From Bacillota bacterium (GTDB lineage: Bacteria > Bacillota > Clostridia > Christensenellales > Aristaeellaceae), in contig JAEXCG010000164.1 in assembly GCA_023402355.1 (NCBI GenBank), positions 1 to 21,498 on the forward strand: a DNA stretch of 21,498 nt, written 5' to 3'. Below are positions 14,209-21,227 of the stretch, piece after piece. Positions within the stretch are counted from its first letter, which is position 1, and each line of letters begins with the position of its first letter. The notes under the pieces were generated by a model. It was given only the letters and a program-made list of their open reading frames with translations, made no database searches and was not told the origin of the DNA. Both the position numbers and the translations under genes were made by a program.

Positions 14209-15441
14209 ATGTCTAACCTGCTCGAATCCATGGACTACCTCGTCCATCAAAACAAAATGCTCGCGGGGCTCGGCGTGGCCTACGGCACCGCGCGGGATCA
14301 CCGCAAGGCCCTGTGCGGAAACGCGCAGGAGGTGCTCATGGACGCAGGCGGCGCGTTTTACCCCGCGCCCCGCCCCCTGACGGTTCGGACGCTCTACGAC
14401 CTCGCCTCGCTCACGAAGCTGTTCACCTGCCTTTGCGTGCTGCGTCTGGCGGAGGAGGGTCGTCTTTCGCTGGACGATACGATCGGCGACGCGGACAGGC
14501 GTTTTTATCACCTTCGGTCGGTCACCGTCGGCGACGCGCTCTGCTTCCGCGCGCATCTTCAGTCCAGCGAGCGCATCGACGCGCAGCAGACCCGCGAGGA
14601 CGCGCTCGCCCTCGTCTACGGCGTCGCGCCCGCCGCGCCCCCGCCCGTGAAGCTCTATTCGGACATGAACGCGCTGGTGTTGGGCTACGTCGTGGAAAGC
14701 CGGGCGGGCATGCCCCTCTACGACTTCATGAAGGAGACGATCCTGCGCCCGGCGGGCATGACGGAGACGTTCGCCCGCGTGCCCGACGGCCGCCTTGCGG
14801 ACTGCGCAAACTACAACTACGAGCACCGGCTGCTCGGCACGCGCGCGATTCTTCGCACGGACGCCGCGCCCGGCACGCCGCACGACCCGAAGGCGCGCGT
14901 GTTGAGCCTCGGGGGCAAGGCGCTTTGCGGTCACGCGGGCCTTTTCAGCACGCTGCCCGACATGGTGCGCTTCTGTCAGGCGCTGCTTGCGGGCGAAATC
15001 CTGCCGCCGCAGCTCGTGCGGCAAATCGGCGTAAACCGAACCGGCCGGCCAAACGGCGACGGCACGTTCGTGCAATACCTGGGGTATCAGTGCTTTTGCA
15101 AGCATCCCCTGCAGCGCCTGTCGGAGGTGCCCGTCTACATGGGCGAAGGCGCTTTCGGCCTGAGCGGCTTTACGGGCAACCATCTGGCGATCGACCCCGC
15201 GCGCGGCATCTTCACGCTGTTTCTGGGCAACCGGGTGCACGGCCGCATCACGACGCTGGTGCCGCCGCCCGGGCGCGGCGAGGAAGATTACGGGCTGGAC
15301 GCGGACTTTGCGGGCGCGTTCCCCTGGCCCGGCGGCGGACCTGCGGTCTACTCCTCCATCCACTACGTCTACCAAAAGGACAAGCGCCTTCACGCGCCGA
15401 TCGAGGCGGACATGAAAGCGCTTGGGTGGATCGAGAGCTAA
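14209..15441 (+). CDS. Serine hydrolase, class C beta-lactamase/PBP-like (family S12)
   Basis: A 410-residue protein of the beta-lactamase-related family. The nucleophile motif SxxK is ASLTK (Ser67, Lys70), in the usual context TLYDLASLTKLFTC. The second motif is YSD (Tyr150), and the C-terminal GFTGNHLAIDP segment matches the third conserved box. Related proteins are esterases, D-aminopeptidases or peptidoglycan-processing enzymes, so antibiotic resistance should not be assumed. No signal peptide is visible, which points to a cytoplasmic esterase or peptidase. The start follows AAAGGGG and is backed by a very good promoter. Its stop codon overlaps that of the convergent YitT-family gene by four bases. 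Confidence 0.92.
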   Translation: MSNLLESMDYLVHQNKMLAGLGVAYGTARDHRKALCGNAQEVLMDAGGAFYPAPRPLTVRTLYDLASLTKLFTCLCVLRLAEEGRLSLDDTIGDADRRFYHLRSVTVGDALCFRAHLQSSERIDAQQTREDALALVYGVAPAAPPPVKLYSDMNALVLGYVVESRAGMPLYDFMKETILRPAGMTETFARVPDGRLADCANYNYEHRLLGTRAILRTDAAPGTPHDPKARVLSLGGKALCGHAGLFSTLPDMVRFCQALLAGEILPPQLVRQIGVNRTGRPNGDGTFVQYLGYQCFCKHPLQRLSEVPVYMGEGAFGLSGFTGNHLAIDPARGIFTLFLGNRVHGRITTLVPPPGRGEEDYGLDADFAGAFPWPGGGPAVYSSIHYVYQKDKRLHAPIEADMKALGWIES

Positions 15442-16286
15442 TTCTCGGCGCGAAAGCCCTTGCCGATGATCTCGCTCGTGTTGGTGATGAGCATGAACGC
15501 GTGGGGGTCGATGGCCTTGACGTGCTGGCGCAGCCTGACCGCCTGCCCGCGCGTGACGACGGTGACGATGATCTTTCGGCGCTTGTGCGTAAAGGCGCCC
15601 TCGCCGTCGTAGGTGGTCGCCCCGCGGTTGAGCTCGTTGACGATGAAGCGGCAGATGGGTTCGGGGTGCTCGGTCATGATGGTAAAGATCTTGCACAGGT
15701 TGATATTCTCGATCACCCCGTCCACCATCAGCGACTTCATGCCTAGGCCCAGCAGGGAAAAGAGGCCCGTCTTCATCCCGAAGACCGCGGCCGAAGCGAT
15801 GACGATGAACACGTCCGTCAGCAGCAGCGCGCGGCCGATGTCCATACGCGTATACTTTTTGAGCAGCACGGCCACGATGTCCGTACCGCCGGTCGAGGCG
15901 TTCATGTTGAAGAGGATCGCCGAGCCAAAGGCGGGCAGCATGACCGCGAACACGAGCTCCAGCAGCGGCTCGTCGGTGAAGGGCGCGGCCATGGGGTACA
16001 CGCGCTCCAGCAAAAACGTGATGCCCGACATGAGCAGGCTGGCATAAGCGGTCGCGAGGCCGAACCTGCCGCCCAGCGCGGAAAACCCGATGACGAGCAG
16101 GGCTGCGTTCAGGATGAGCTGGATCGTGCCCGGCGTCATGTTGGGAATGACGGCCCCCAGGATGACCGCAAGGCCGCTGACGCCTCCCGTGGAAAAGTGG
16201 TTCGGGAATTTAAAGAAGTAAACGCCGATGGTGACCAGCAGCGTGCCCAGCGTCAGCTTGAAAAAATAGGCCAGCTTTTCGTTCAT
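15438..16286 (-). CDS. YitT family membrane protein (DUF2179 C-terminal domain)
   Basis: A 282-residue protein. About five hydrophobic helices fill residues 5-190, including PNHFSTGGVSGLAVIL and FNMNASTGGTDIVAVLL, both hallmarks of the YitT family. The cytoplasmic C-terminal DUF2179 domain covers about 200-282 and contains CKIFTIMTEHPEPICRFIVNELNRG and a RRKIIVTVVTR segment. The function of YitT proteins is not established; a transporter has been suggested. The ATG at 16286 follows GGAG by eight bases and starts MNEKLAYFFKLTLG, while the longer frame is not supported. It has its own near-consensus promoter. No terminator lies between it and the convergent serine hydrolase gene. Confidence 0.93.
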   Translation of the reverse strand: MNEKLAYFFKLTLGTLLVTIGVYFFKFPNHFSTGGVSGLAVILGAVIPNMTPGTIQLILNAALLVIGFSALGGRFGLATAYASLLMSGITFLLERVYPMAAPFTDEPLLELVFAVMLPAFGSAILFNMNASTGGTDIVAVLLKKYTRMDIGRALLLTDVFIVIASAAVFGMKTGLFSLLGLGMKSLMVDGVIENINLCKIFTIMTEHPEPICRFIVNELNRGATTYDGEGAFTHKRRKIIVTVVTRGQAVRLRQHVKAIDPHAFMLITNTSEIIGKGFRAEN

Positions 16287-16320
16287 CTGTAATTCTCCGT
16301 CCGCTCCTGTATTTGCGAAC

Positions 16321-16349
16321 AGTTTAGCACAGGCCGCCCGATTTTTCAA
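16321..16349 (-). promoter_or_regulatory. Promoter of the yitT-family gene
   Basis: TTGAAA (16344-16349) and TAAACT (16321-16326) on the minus strand with a 17-base spacer, plus an extended -10 TG. The start codon lies about 35 bases downstream. Confidence 0.75.
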
Positions 16350-16398
16350 CGTGTAGTTCTTCCCACCGCAGGGCACAATGCTCCGGGAGGGATCTTGC

Positions 16399-16575
16399 AT
16401 GAACTATCGAAATCTTTCCGAATTATTAGAGCGCGACGACAAGGCCCGCGCGCTTTTCGACACGCTCTCGCCAGCCGCGCAGAGCGCCCTTGCGGCAAAC
16501 GAAGATGCGATCGCGTCCATCGACGACCTGCGGCGCTATTACGCGATCTTTCGCGGGGGCGAGCGCCGCGTGTGA
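16399..16575 (+). CDS. 58-residue uncharacterised protein
   Basis: A short acidic protein beginning MNYRNLSELLERDDKARALF, with a central LSPAAQSALAANEDAI segment and IDDLRRYYAIF near the end. It is probably two or three helices with no cysteines and no membrane segment. Similar LxxAxQxAL...IxSxxDLRxY small proteins are, from memory, common in Clostridia, and no function is known for them. The ATG at 16399 has GGGAGG seven bases upstream, which argues for real translation; the in-frame ATG at 16378 does not. It is divergent from the yitT-family gene, and its stop codon lies in the left arm of the inverted-repeat element at 16572-16667. Confidence 0.65.
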   Translation: MNYRNLSELLERDDKARALFDTLSPAAQSALAANEDAIASIDDLRRYYAIFRGGERRV

Positions 16576-16667
16576 AAGCTGTGAAGGCTCTGAGGACTCC
16601 CTCTATAATACGATAAACCCCTTCCCCCTATATAGAGCGCTATAGGATCAGCCTTCACAGCCTTCAC
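16572..16667. repeat. 96-bp inverted-repeat element made of 9-mer units
   Basis: The left arm is GTGAAAGCT GTGAAGGCT (16572-16589) and the right arm is its complement, AGCCTTCAC twice (16650-16667), so 17 of 18 positions pair. A degenerate third unit, CTGAGGACT, follows on the left (16590-16598). Inside, CTCTATA and TATAGAG form a second nested inverted repeat. The centre is rich in C and pyrimidines with no coding capacity. The element sits between two convergent genes and overlaps the stop codon of the 58-residue gene. It may be a small non-autonomous mobile repeat or a bidirectional transcription barrier. Confidence 0.8.
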
Positions 16668-16689
16668 GCCTGCCTTCCGCGCCGCCGCG

Positions 16690-18243
16690 TCAGCCGTTGC
16701 CGGGCCAGAAGAACGCCTGCCGCGCGTACCCCACGCAGCCGTCGTTCGTCATCACCAGGAACCATTCGTCTCCGTAGACGCCGACGATAAAGCAGTCGCC
16801 GTCTTTTGCCAGCGCGACAGGCTCCGAGCGCTCGTCCGGCGCGCTGTAAATCGTAACGCTTTGATTCTCCGTCTTGATCGTCAACTGCGGAAACGCGCAG
16901 TTGACGCCGCGCATGTCGTCTCCGAAGGCGAGGTACTCCATCAGCATCCAGCCTTCCAGCCCTGTTCGTTCCCCCGCGCGCACGCGGGCCCAGTCGCCCT
17001 GCACGTCGAGCACGCGCACCGGCATGCGGTTGTAGAACTTGCCCTGCGACGCCGCATAGCGGTCGGGCTCGGCGCGCAGGTGCAATCGGTCGGTCGGATC
17101 GGGGTTGTTCACCACGGCATATCCCCTGTTGTCGAGCTTTGAAAGCGCCTCGCTTTGCGTCGTGGGCAACGCAGTAAGGTCCATTTTGATCAGGTCGCTC
17201 CACGGATGCGCGCCGTACGCATAACCGTCATTGCGCCCAACGCCCGGGCTTTTATCCTCATGGTCGCATATGTAGTTCACGCCCGCGCCGAAATCATCCT
17301 CCGCCATGACCCAGCCGAGCGAATACGCGCCGCCGTCTTTGCCGCAGCGCAGAAAGCTGTATTTCCGTTTTCCCAGATTGAGAATGATTTCGCCCTCTTG
17401 CGCGTGTGCGGTGTCCAGCGAGGCGCCCTGCGGCAACGATCCCGTCTCGACCGTCGCATACCGGCTTTCCGCATTGTTCCACTCCGCGATCACGACGCGC
17501 CGCGCGCCGTCCGCCGCCTCGGCGAGCAGGATCAGCGCGTCCCGCTGCACGTGAACGTCAAGCAGCGTATCGTCCTCCTCCAGCAGAGTCCCCGCCAGCC
17601 CGGCCATGAGCTCGTCCGTAAGCTCTGTAGGCTGTGCCGGCAGCGCTTCGATGTCGAAGGTCGCCAGCTCCGTCATGCGTTCCTCAAACGCCGCGCTCAC
17701 CGGAATGGGCGCGTAATTCCAGTTGTCGAGGATGTTGTCGTTTTCATCCGTCCTGTAATAGGCGTACCACAAATACCCCTCTTGCAGCCAGCCGTTCCAT
17801 TCTTCAAGCGCCTGGTAGCAGGAAGCGTTTCCCGCATGCCAGACTCCGTCCTGATCTTTGTGCGCATAGTAGTGCAGCGCGCACCCATCGTCCAGACGAT
17901 AGCTGTAAAAAAGCGCGTCCCCGCCCGTGTCGATGTACAGGTCGGGCAGTCTATCCCCCGCCAACACGGCCTGCCTGTTCTCAATCGTAAAGGCAAACGC
18001 CTCGTCCGATTCCGCTTTTTCCGCGATGCACAGGATGTTCTCCTGCCCGTTCGTCAGCGCGAGCGCGCATTGTCCGGAGTTTTCGCCCGCCCTGCTGTAG
18101 TACGCGCCGATCCGATAATCCGGGTAGACCTGCGCGCAGAGCGACAGGACGCCCTGCGGCAGCGGCGCTTTCGCGTCCCCCTCCGCCGTCGCCGCGCCCG
18201 CCGTCAGGCACAGCAGACACAAAACGCAGAAAATTTGCCTCAT
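16690..18243 (-). CDS. Secreted protein with two C-terminal bacterial SH3-like domains
   Basis: A 517-residue protein with a Sec signal peptide (MRQIFCVLCLLCLTAGAATA, cleavage probably after residue 20; several cysteines in the hydrophobic core but no clear lipobox). Residues about 25-365 belong to no family I recognise and are rich in aromatic and acidic segments. An SH3b-like domain follows at about 375-440 (DRLHLRAEPDRYAASQGKFY, VRVLDVQGDWARVRAG, EGWMLMEYL) and a second at about 460-514 (VTIYSAPDERSEPVALAKDG, EWFLVMTNDGCVGYARQ). SH3b domains usually bind cell-wall peptides, so an envelope or extracellular role is inferred. It is a single gene starting after AAGGGGGA. The right arm of the inverted-repeat element lies 22 bases beyond its stop. 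Confidence 0.85.
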   Translation of the reverse strand: MRQIFCVLCLLCLTAGAATAEGDAKAPLPQGVLSLCAQVYPDYRIGAYYSRAGENSGQCALALTNGQENILCIAEKAESDEAFAFTIENRQAVLAGDRLPDLYIDTGGDALFYSYRLDDGCALHYYAHKDQDGVWHAGNASCYQALEEWNGWLQEGYLWYAYYRTDENDNILDNWNYAPIPVSAAFEERMTELATFDIEALPAQPTELTDELMAGLAGTLLEEDDTLLDVHVQRDALILLAEAADGARRVVIAEWNNAESRYATVETGSLPQGASLDTAHAQEGEIILNLGKRKYSFLRCGKDGGAYSLGWVMAEDDFGAGVNYICDHEDKSPGVGRNDGYAYGAHPWSDLIKMDLTALPTTQSEALSKLDNRGYAVVNNPDPTDRLHLRAEPDRYAASQGKFYNRMPVRVLDVQGDWARVRAGERTGLEGWMLMEYLAFGDDMRGVNCAFPQLTIKTENQSVTIYSAPDERSEPVALAKDGDCFIVGVYGDEWFLVMTNDGCVGYARQAFFWPGNG

Positions 18244-18454
18244 CCTTATCGTCCCCCTTCGTCTGCCGTTCGTCTTTGTTTATTGCAGGCCCTTTCAGAG
18301 CGCCGCGGCTTCCCGCCTTTGCGTTCGGGCGTCGGCCTAATTGCCGACGCGGCCGCGCAGAGCATTTGCTTCTTCACAGCTTCGCCCCACATCCAGATTT
18401 TACAGGTTCACCCATTGAACGCGCTGCGCGGCGTTTTTCGTGCAAACGGCAAAA

Positions 18455-18481
18455 GAAAAACCCGGAAACGCATTTCCGGGC
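18455..18481 (-). terminator. Rho-independent terminator after the DegV gene
   Basis: On the minus strand the arms CCCGGAAA and TTTCCGGG (18461-18468 and 18473-18480, four-base loop) are followed by five T. It lies about 20 bases after the DegV stop codon. Confidence 0.88.
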
Positions 18482-18500
18482 TTTAATCGGGATTCGTCTG

Positions 18501-19346
18501 TCAGAACGCGATGATGATGCCGCCGTCGTTTGCGTACATCGTGGAAAGCGCCATCGTCGGCACCACGATGACCTCGCGCAGCTGCTTGCAGGAATCCAAC
18601 AGGTCCTGCTTGAACTTGACCGCGCGCTCGGGGCAGTTGCAGAACGCCATCACCAGCCGCGCGGAGCGCTCCGGGATGTCGCCCAGCCGCTGGGAGACTG
18701 CCTCCGACATCACGTGCAGGGCCCTTTGCATGCCGCGCACCTTCTGGTAGGCCTCGATCTCGCCGTCGTTTGCCTGCATGACGGGCCGGAGCGAGAGCAC
18801 CGAGGCCAGCAGCCCCGCGACCTTGTTGATGCGCCCGTTGCGGATCAGGTTGCCCAGGTCCTCCAGCACGAACATCGTCTCCATCGTCGCCACGCGCGCC
18901 TCGACCGCCTCTTTGATCTCCTCGAACGTGCAGCCCGCCTCGATCTTTTCGCCGATCAGCATCGCGAGCAGCACCTCGCCCGCCGACGCGCTCTTGGAGT
19001 CGACCACGTGAATCTTCTTCTTCGGGTAGTGCTCCAGCACCATGGACTTGGCGAGCACGGCCGCGTTGTAAGAGCCGCTCAGCTTGCCGGAGAGCGTCAC
19101 CACGAAGCTCTCATCCTCTTTTTCCATAAAAGCCGCGAACTCGTTTGGAGAAGGGCAGGCGGAGCGGATGTGCTTCTTCGAGGCGGCCATGTCGGCGATA
19201 AATGCCGGAATATCCACCGTCCCGTCGTCCACGTACTCCCGCTCGTCGTCGATGATGATGCGAAGGTACGCCGTCTTCGCCTGAAAGCGCGCGCGCATTT
19301 CCTCCGTCAGATCACAGCAGCTATCCACGATCAATTGAATGCCCAT
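18501..19346 (-). CDS. DegV family protein (fatty-acid-binding, FakB-like)
   Basis: A 281-residue DegV protein. Family marks are IVDSCCDLTEEM at the N-terminus, the HIRSACPSPNEF segment, VTLSGKLSGSYNAA (about 83-96) and VVDSKSASAGEVLL. DegV proteins bind one long-chain fatty acid between two domains. Some (FakB) present it to the kinase FakA for phosphorylation and entry into phospholipid synthesis; a FakA gene is not in this window, so that role is inferred from family. GGAGG lies eight bases before the start. It has its own consensus-like promoter and terminator and is not in an operon with its M20 neighbour. Confidence 0.94.
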   Translation of the reverse strand: MGIQLIVDSCCDLTEEMRARFQAKTAYLRIIIDDEREYVDDGTVDIPAFIADMAASKKHIRSACPSPNEFAAFMEKEDESFVVTLSGKLSGSYNAAVLAKSMVLEHYPKKKIHVVDSKSASAGEVLLAMLIGEKIEAGCTFEEIKEAVEARVATMETMFVLEDLGNLIRNGRINKVAGLLASVLSLRPVMQANDGEIEAYQKVRGMQRALHVMSEAVSQRLGDIPERSARLVMAFCNCPERAVKFKQDLLDSCKQLREVIVVPTMALSTMYANDGGIIIAF

Positions 19347-19407
19347 TGCCGTTCCTCCAAGCCCGCGTTACGCAGGAAATAGTTCTGAAAACCATGTTAT
19401 ACAGTTT

Positions 19408-19436
19408 ATTATACAGCTTTGCTCCGCATCCGTCAA
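19408..19436 (-). promoter_or_regulatory. Promoter of the DegV gene
   Basis: TTGACG (19431-19436) and a perfect TATAAT (19408-19413) on the minus strand with a 17-base spacer. The -35 region is duplicated in a 13-bp tandem repeat just upstream. Confidence 0.82.
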
Positions 19437-19449
19437 CCGCAACCGTCAA
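19424..19449 (-). repeat. 13-bp tandem duplication covering the DegV -35 region
   Basis: Two adjacent 13-mers on the plus strand, CCGCATCCGTCAA (19424-19436) and CCGCAACCGTCAA (19437-19449), differ at one base. Each carries a TTGACG on the minus strand, so the promoter has a second -35-like hexamer 13 bases further upstream. Confidence 0.7.
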
Positions 19450-19453
19450 AAAG

Positions 19454-21079
19454 TCAGTCGTTTGAAAGCAGCACGATCAGGCGGCGCAGCAGGTCCGGCG
19501 CCTTGCCGAACGAGTAGGCAAGGTCCACCCGCTCGGTGAAGCGGTGCGCGTCCTTGCCCAGCGGGCCGAAGTTGACGAAGGGGATGTCAAGCCGCCGCAT
19601 CGCCGAGAGCGGCAGGCTGTACAGGCTGCCCCAGACCGGGAAGCAGGCGGCCAGCGCCCGCTCGTCCACGTCCCCCCGCAGCGAGAGATAGGACATATCC
19701 GTCAGCCCCATGAAGCAGGGATCGACGACCAGCCGCTCCCCCGCCTCGGCGCCCAGCGCCGTCATTTTCTCGCAGGCCCGCCGTAACGGACTATCCAAAC
19801 CGGGCGCGGCGGCGTGGGGATAAAACGGCGGGCAGTAGAACAGCACCACGAGGGGCGAGCGGTCCGGGTACATGCTGTGCGCCTTGGCGACGGCGGCGAC
19901 GCTCACGTCGCGCACGTCCCCGTGTGCGTTTTGCGCGAGGAAGGCTTCCATCTCGAGGTCGAACGCCTCCCCATGAGCCCTGCGGCAGGCCGCGCACAGC
20001 TCCGCGTAGGTGAGCACCTGTGGGGCAAAGCGTTCCCGCAAAACGGTCTTCCCCGCGCGCCGCTCGCAGGCGGCGTGCTTTTCTTCGATTTCCCGCAGCA
20101 CCCGCGCGAAGGCCCGCTCGGCCACGGCGCGCATGCGCTCCATCACGCCGGCGGGCGTGCTGCTCGCCGTGATGACGTTGAAGTAAGCGTAGGCCGCGCA
20201 GGGCGTCTGCACGGAGTAGGCGGTCTTGAGGTCGCTTTGCTTGAGGCAGGTTGGGGCGGGCGTGCAGATGCCGTCGGCCACGTCCATGAACTCCGGCGAA
20301 AGCTCCATCTCCAGCGTGATCGCGGAGGCGAGCAGGTTCGGGTCCAGCCCCGCGAAGGGCTCGCCCACGTGCGTCTCCTTGCCCACGCAGTAAAACGAGG
20401 GCATCAGCTTGCCCGCCGCGCCCACGTGCATGGCGCGCACGGCGTCGTCCCGCTCCGGCGAGATGTTCGGCTCGCTCACCACGCAGGCCGCGATGTCGAT
20501 TTCCCGCTCCGCCGCGTAGGATTCCAGGCGCGAGACGGCCCCGACCATGCCGCAGGAATTGCGCTCCTCGTCCGGCACGCTGACGAGCAGCAGGTTGCAG
20601 GAGATTTCGCCCGGGTGCGCGGCAAAGTCGTGCAGCAGCTCCACGTCCGCCGCGATGCCCCACTTCATGTCGCATACCCCGCGCCCGAAGAGGTAGTTTC
20701 CGCTGCCAAGGTCCTCCTGCGCCTCCTTGGGCAGGCGCAGCGCGCCCTCCCGCAAAAGGCGCGTATAGCGCTCGGGGTCGAACGCCGCCTCCGAAAGCGC
20801 GCCGTACTCGTCCACCCCCACCACGTCGAAGTGGCTGAGCAGCATCAGCGTGCGCCGCGTTCTTTCCTTCGCGCGCAGCAGCGCGAAGACCACTTCCCCG
20901 TCCTCTTCCCGGTCGGACACCGGGAAAATGTTGATTTCGTCCGGCCGCTCTTTAAAATAAGGAATTTCAAGCAGCGCCTTTTTCAGCGCGGCGGGGAAGG
21001 CGCGTTCCCCCGGCGTGTGGCTCACGCTGCCGACCTCGCAAAACGCCTGCAGATTCCGCTTCATTCGTTCCCTGTCCAT
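19454..21079 (-). CDS. M20 family peptidase, RocB-like (arginine utilisation protein type)
   Basis: A 541-residue M20 protein, longer than usual M20 peptidases and close to RocB of Bacillus (about 560 residues). Motifs are LSHFDVV (His83, Asp85), FGRGVCDMKWG (Asp137) and VPDEERNSCG (Glu171 general base, Glu172 ligand). The pair DEINIFPVSDREEDGEVVFALL and LLVSVPDEERNSCG is RocB-like, as is the late FMGLTDMSYLS segment. RocB is linked to arginine catabolism in Bacillus, but its reaction is not settled. AAAGGAGG lies eight bases before the ATG at 21079; the longer frame to 21196 runs through the promoter region and is not supported. It is divergent from the oxidoreductase gene at the right edge. 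Confidence 0.9.
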   Translation of the reverse strand: MDRERMKRNLQAFCEVGSVSHTPGERAFPAALKKALLEIPYFKERPDEINIFPVSDREEDGEVVFALLRAKERTRRTLMLLSHFDVVGVDEYGALSEAAFDPERYTRLLREGALRLPKEAQEDLGSGNYLFGRGVCDMKWGIAADVELLHDFAAHPGEISCNLLLVSVPDEERNSCGMVGAVSRLESYAAEREIDIAACVVSEPNISPERDDAVRAMHVGAAGKLMPSFYCVGKETHVGEPFAGLDPNLLASAITLEMELSPEFMDVADGICTPAPTCLKQSDLKTAYSVQTPCAAYAYFNVITASSTPAGVMERMRAVAERAFARVLREIEEKHAACERRAGKTVLRERFAPQVLTYAELCAACRRAHGEAFDLEMEAFLAQNAHGDVRDVSVAAVAKAHSMYPDRSPLVVLFYCPPFYPHAAAPGLDSPLRRACEKMTALGAEAGERLVVDPCFMGLTDMSYLSLRGDVDERALAACFPVWGSLYSLPLSAMRRLDIPFVNFGPLGKDAHRFTERVDLAYSFGKAPDLLRRLIVLLSND

Positions 21080-21119
21080 GTGGACGCCTCCTTTGCGCAT
21101 TCGACGCTTTAGACGGTTT

Positions 21120-21128
21120 AGTATAACA
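21120..21128 (-). promoter_or_regulatory. Extended -10 promoter of the RocB-like gene
   Basis: TGT followed by TATACT on the minus strand, about 40 bases before the start codon. The hexamer at 17 bases upstream is a run of T and a poor -35 match. Confidence 0.5.
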
Positions 21129-21155
21129 TATTGACGTAAGGAAAAAAAGCGCACG

Positions 21156-21184
21156 TTGCGGTTCGGCCGCTCTGATGATATAAT
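21156..21184 (+). promoter_or_regulatory. Promoter of the Gfo/Idh/MocA oxidoreductase gene
   Basis: TTGCGG (21156-21161) and a perfect TATAAT (21179-21184) with a 17-base spacer, back to back with the RocB-like promoter. Confidence 0.72.
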
Positions 21185-21227
21185 CATTCTGTACAATTCG
21201 CGAAGACTTCAAACGGAGGGATGAAAC

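Noticed and set aside
14209..15441. Antibiotic-resistance beta-lactamase
   Set aside because: The protein has no signal peptide and the SxxK/YSD family includes many esterases and peptidases, so resistance is not supported.
14074..15696. Minus-strand frame of 540 codons opposite the serine hydrolase gene
   Set aside because: It covers a gene with SxxK and YSD motifs and a consensus promoter, and its own translation is low-complexity Arg/Ala/Val.
16572..16667. CRISPR array suggested by the repeated 9-mers
   Set aside because: The units are only 9 bases, directly adjacent, in inverted orientation across the element, and there are no spacers or cas genes.
18329..18350. Hairpin GCGTCGGC/GCCGACGC upstream of the SH3b gene as a terminator
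   Set aside because: There is no T-run on either strand, and a proper terminator for the DegV gene already exists at 18455-18481.
19814..21112. Plus-strand frame opposite the RocB-like gene
   Set aside because: It is antisense to an M20 protein with all metal motifs, and is rich in His, Arg and Ala without a recognisable fold.
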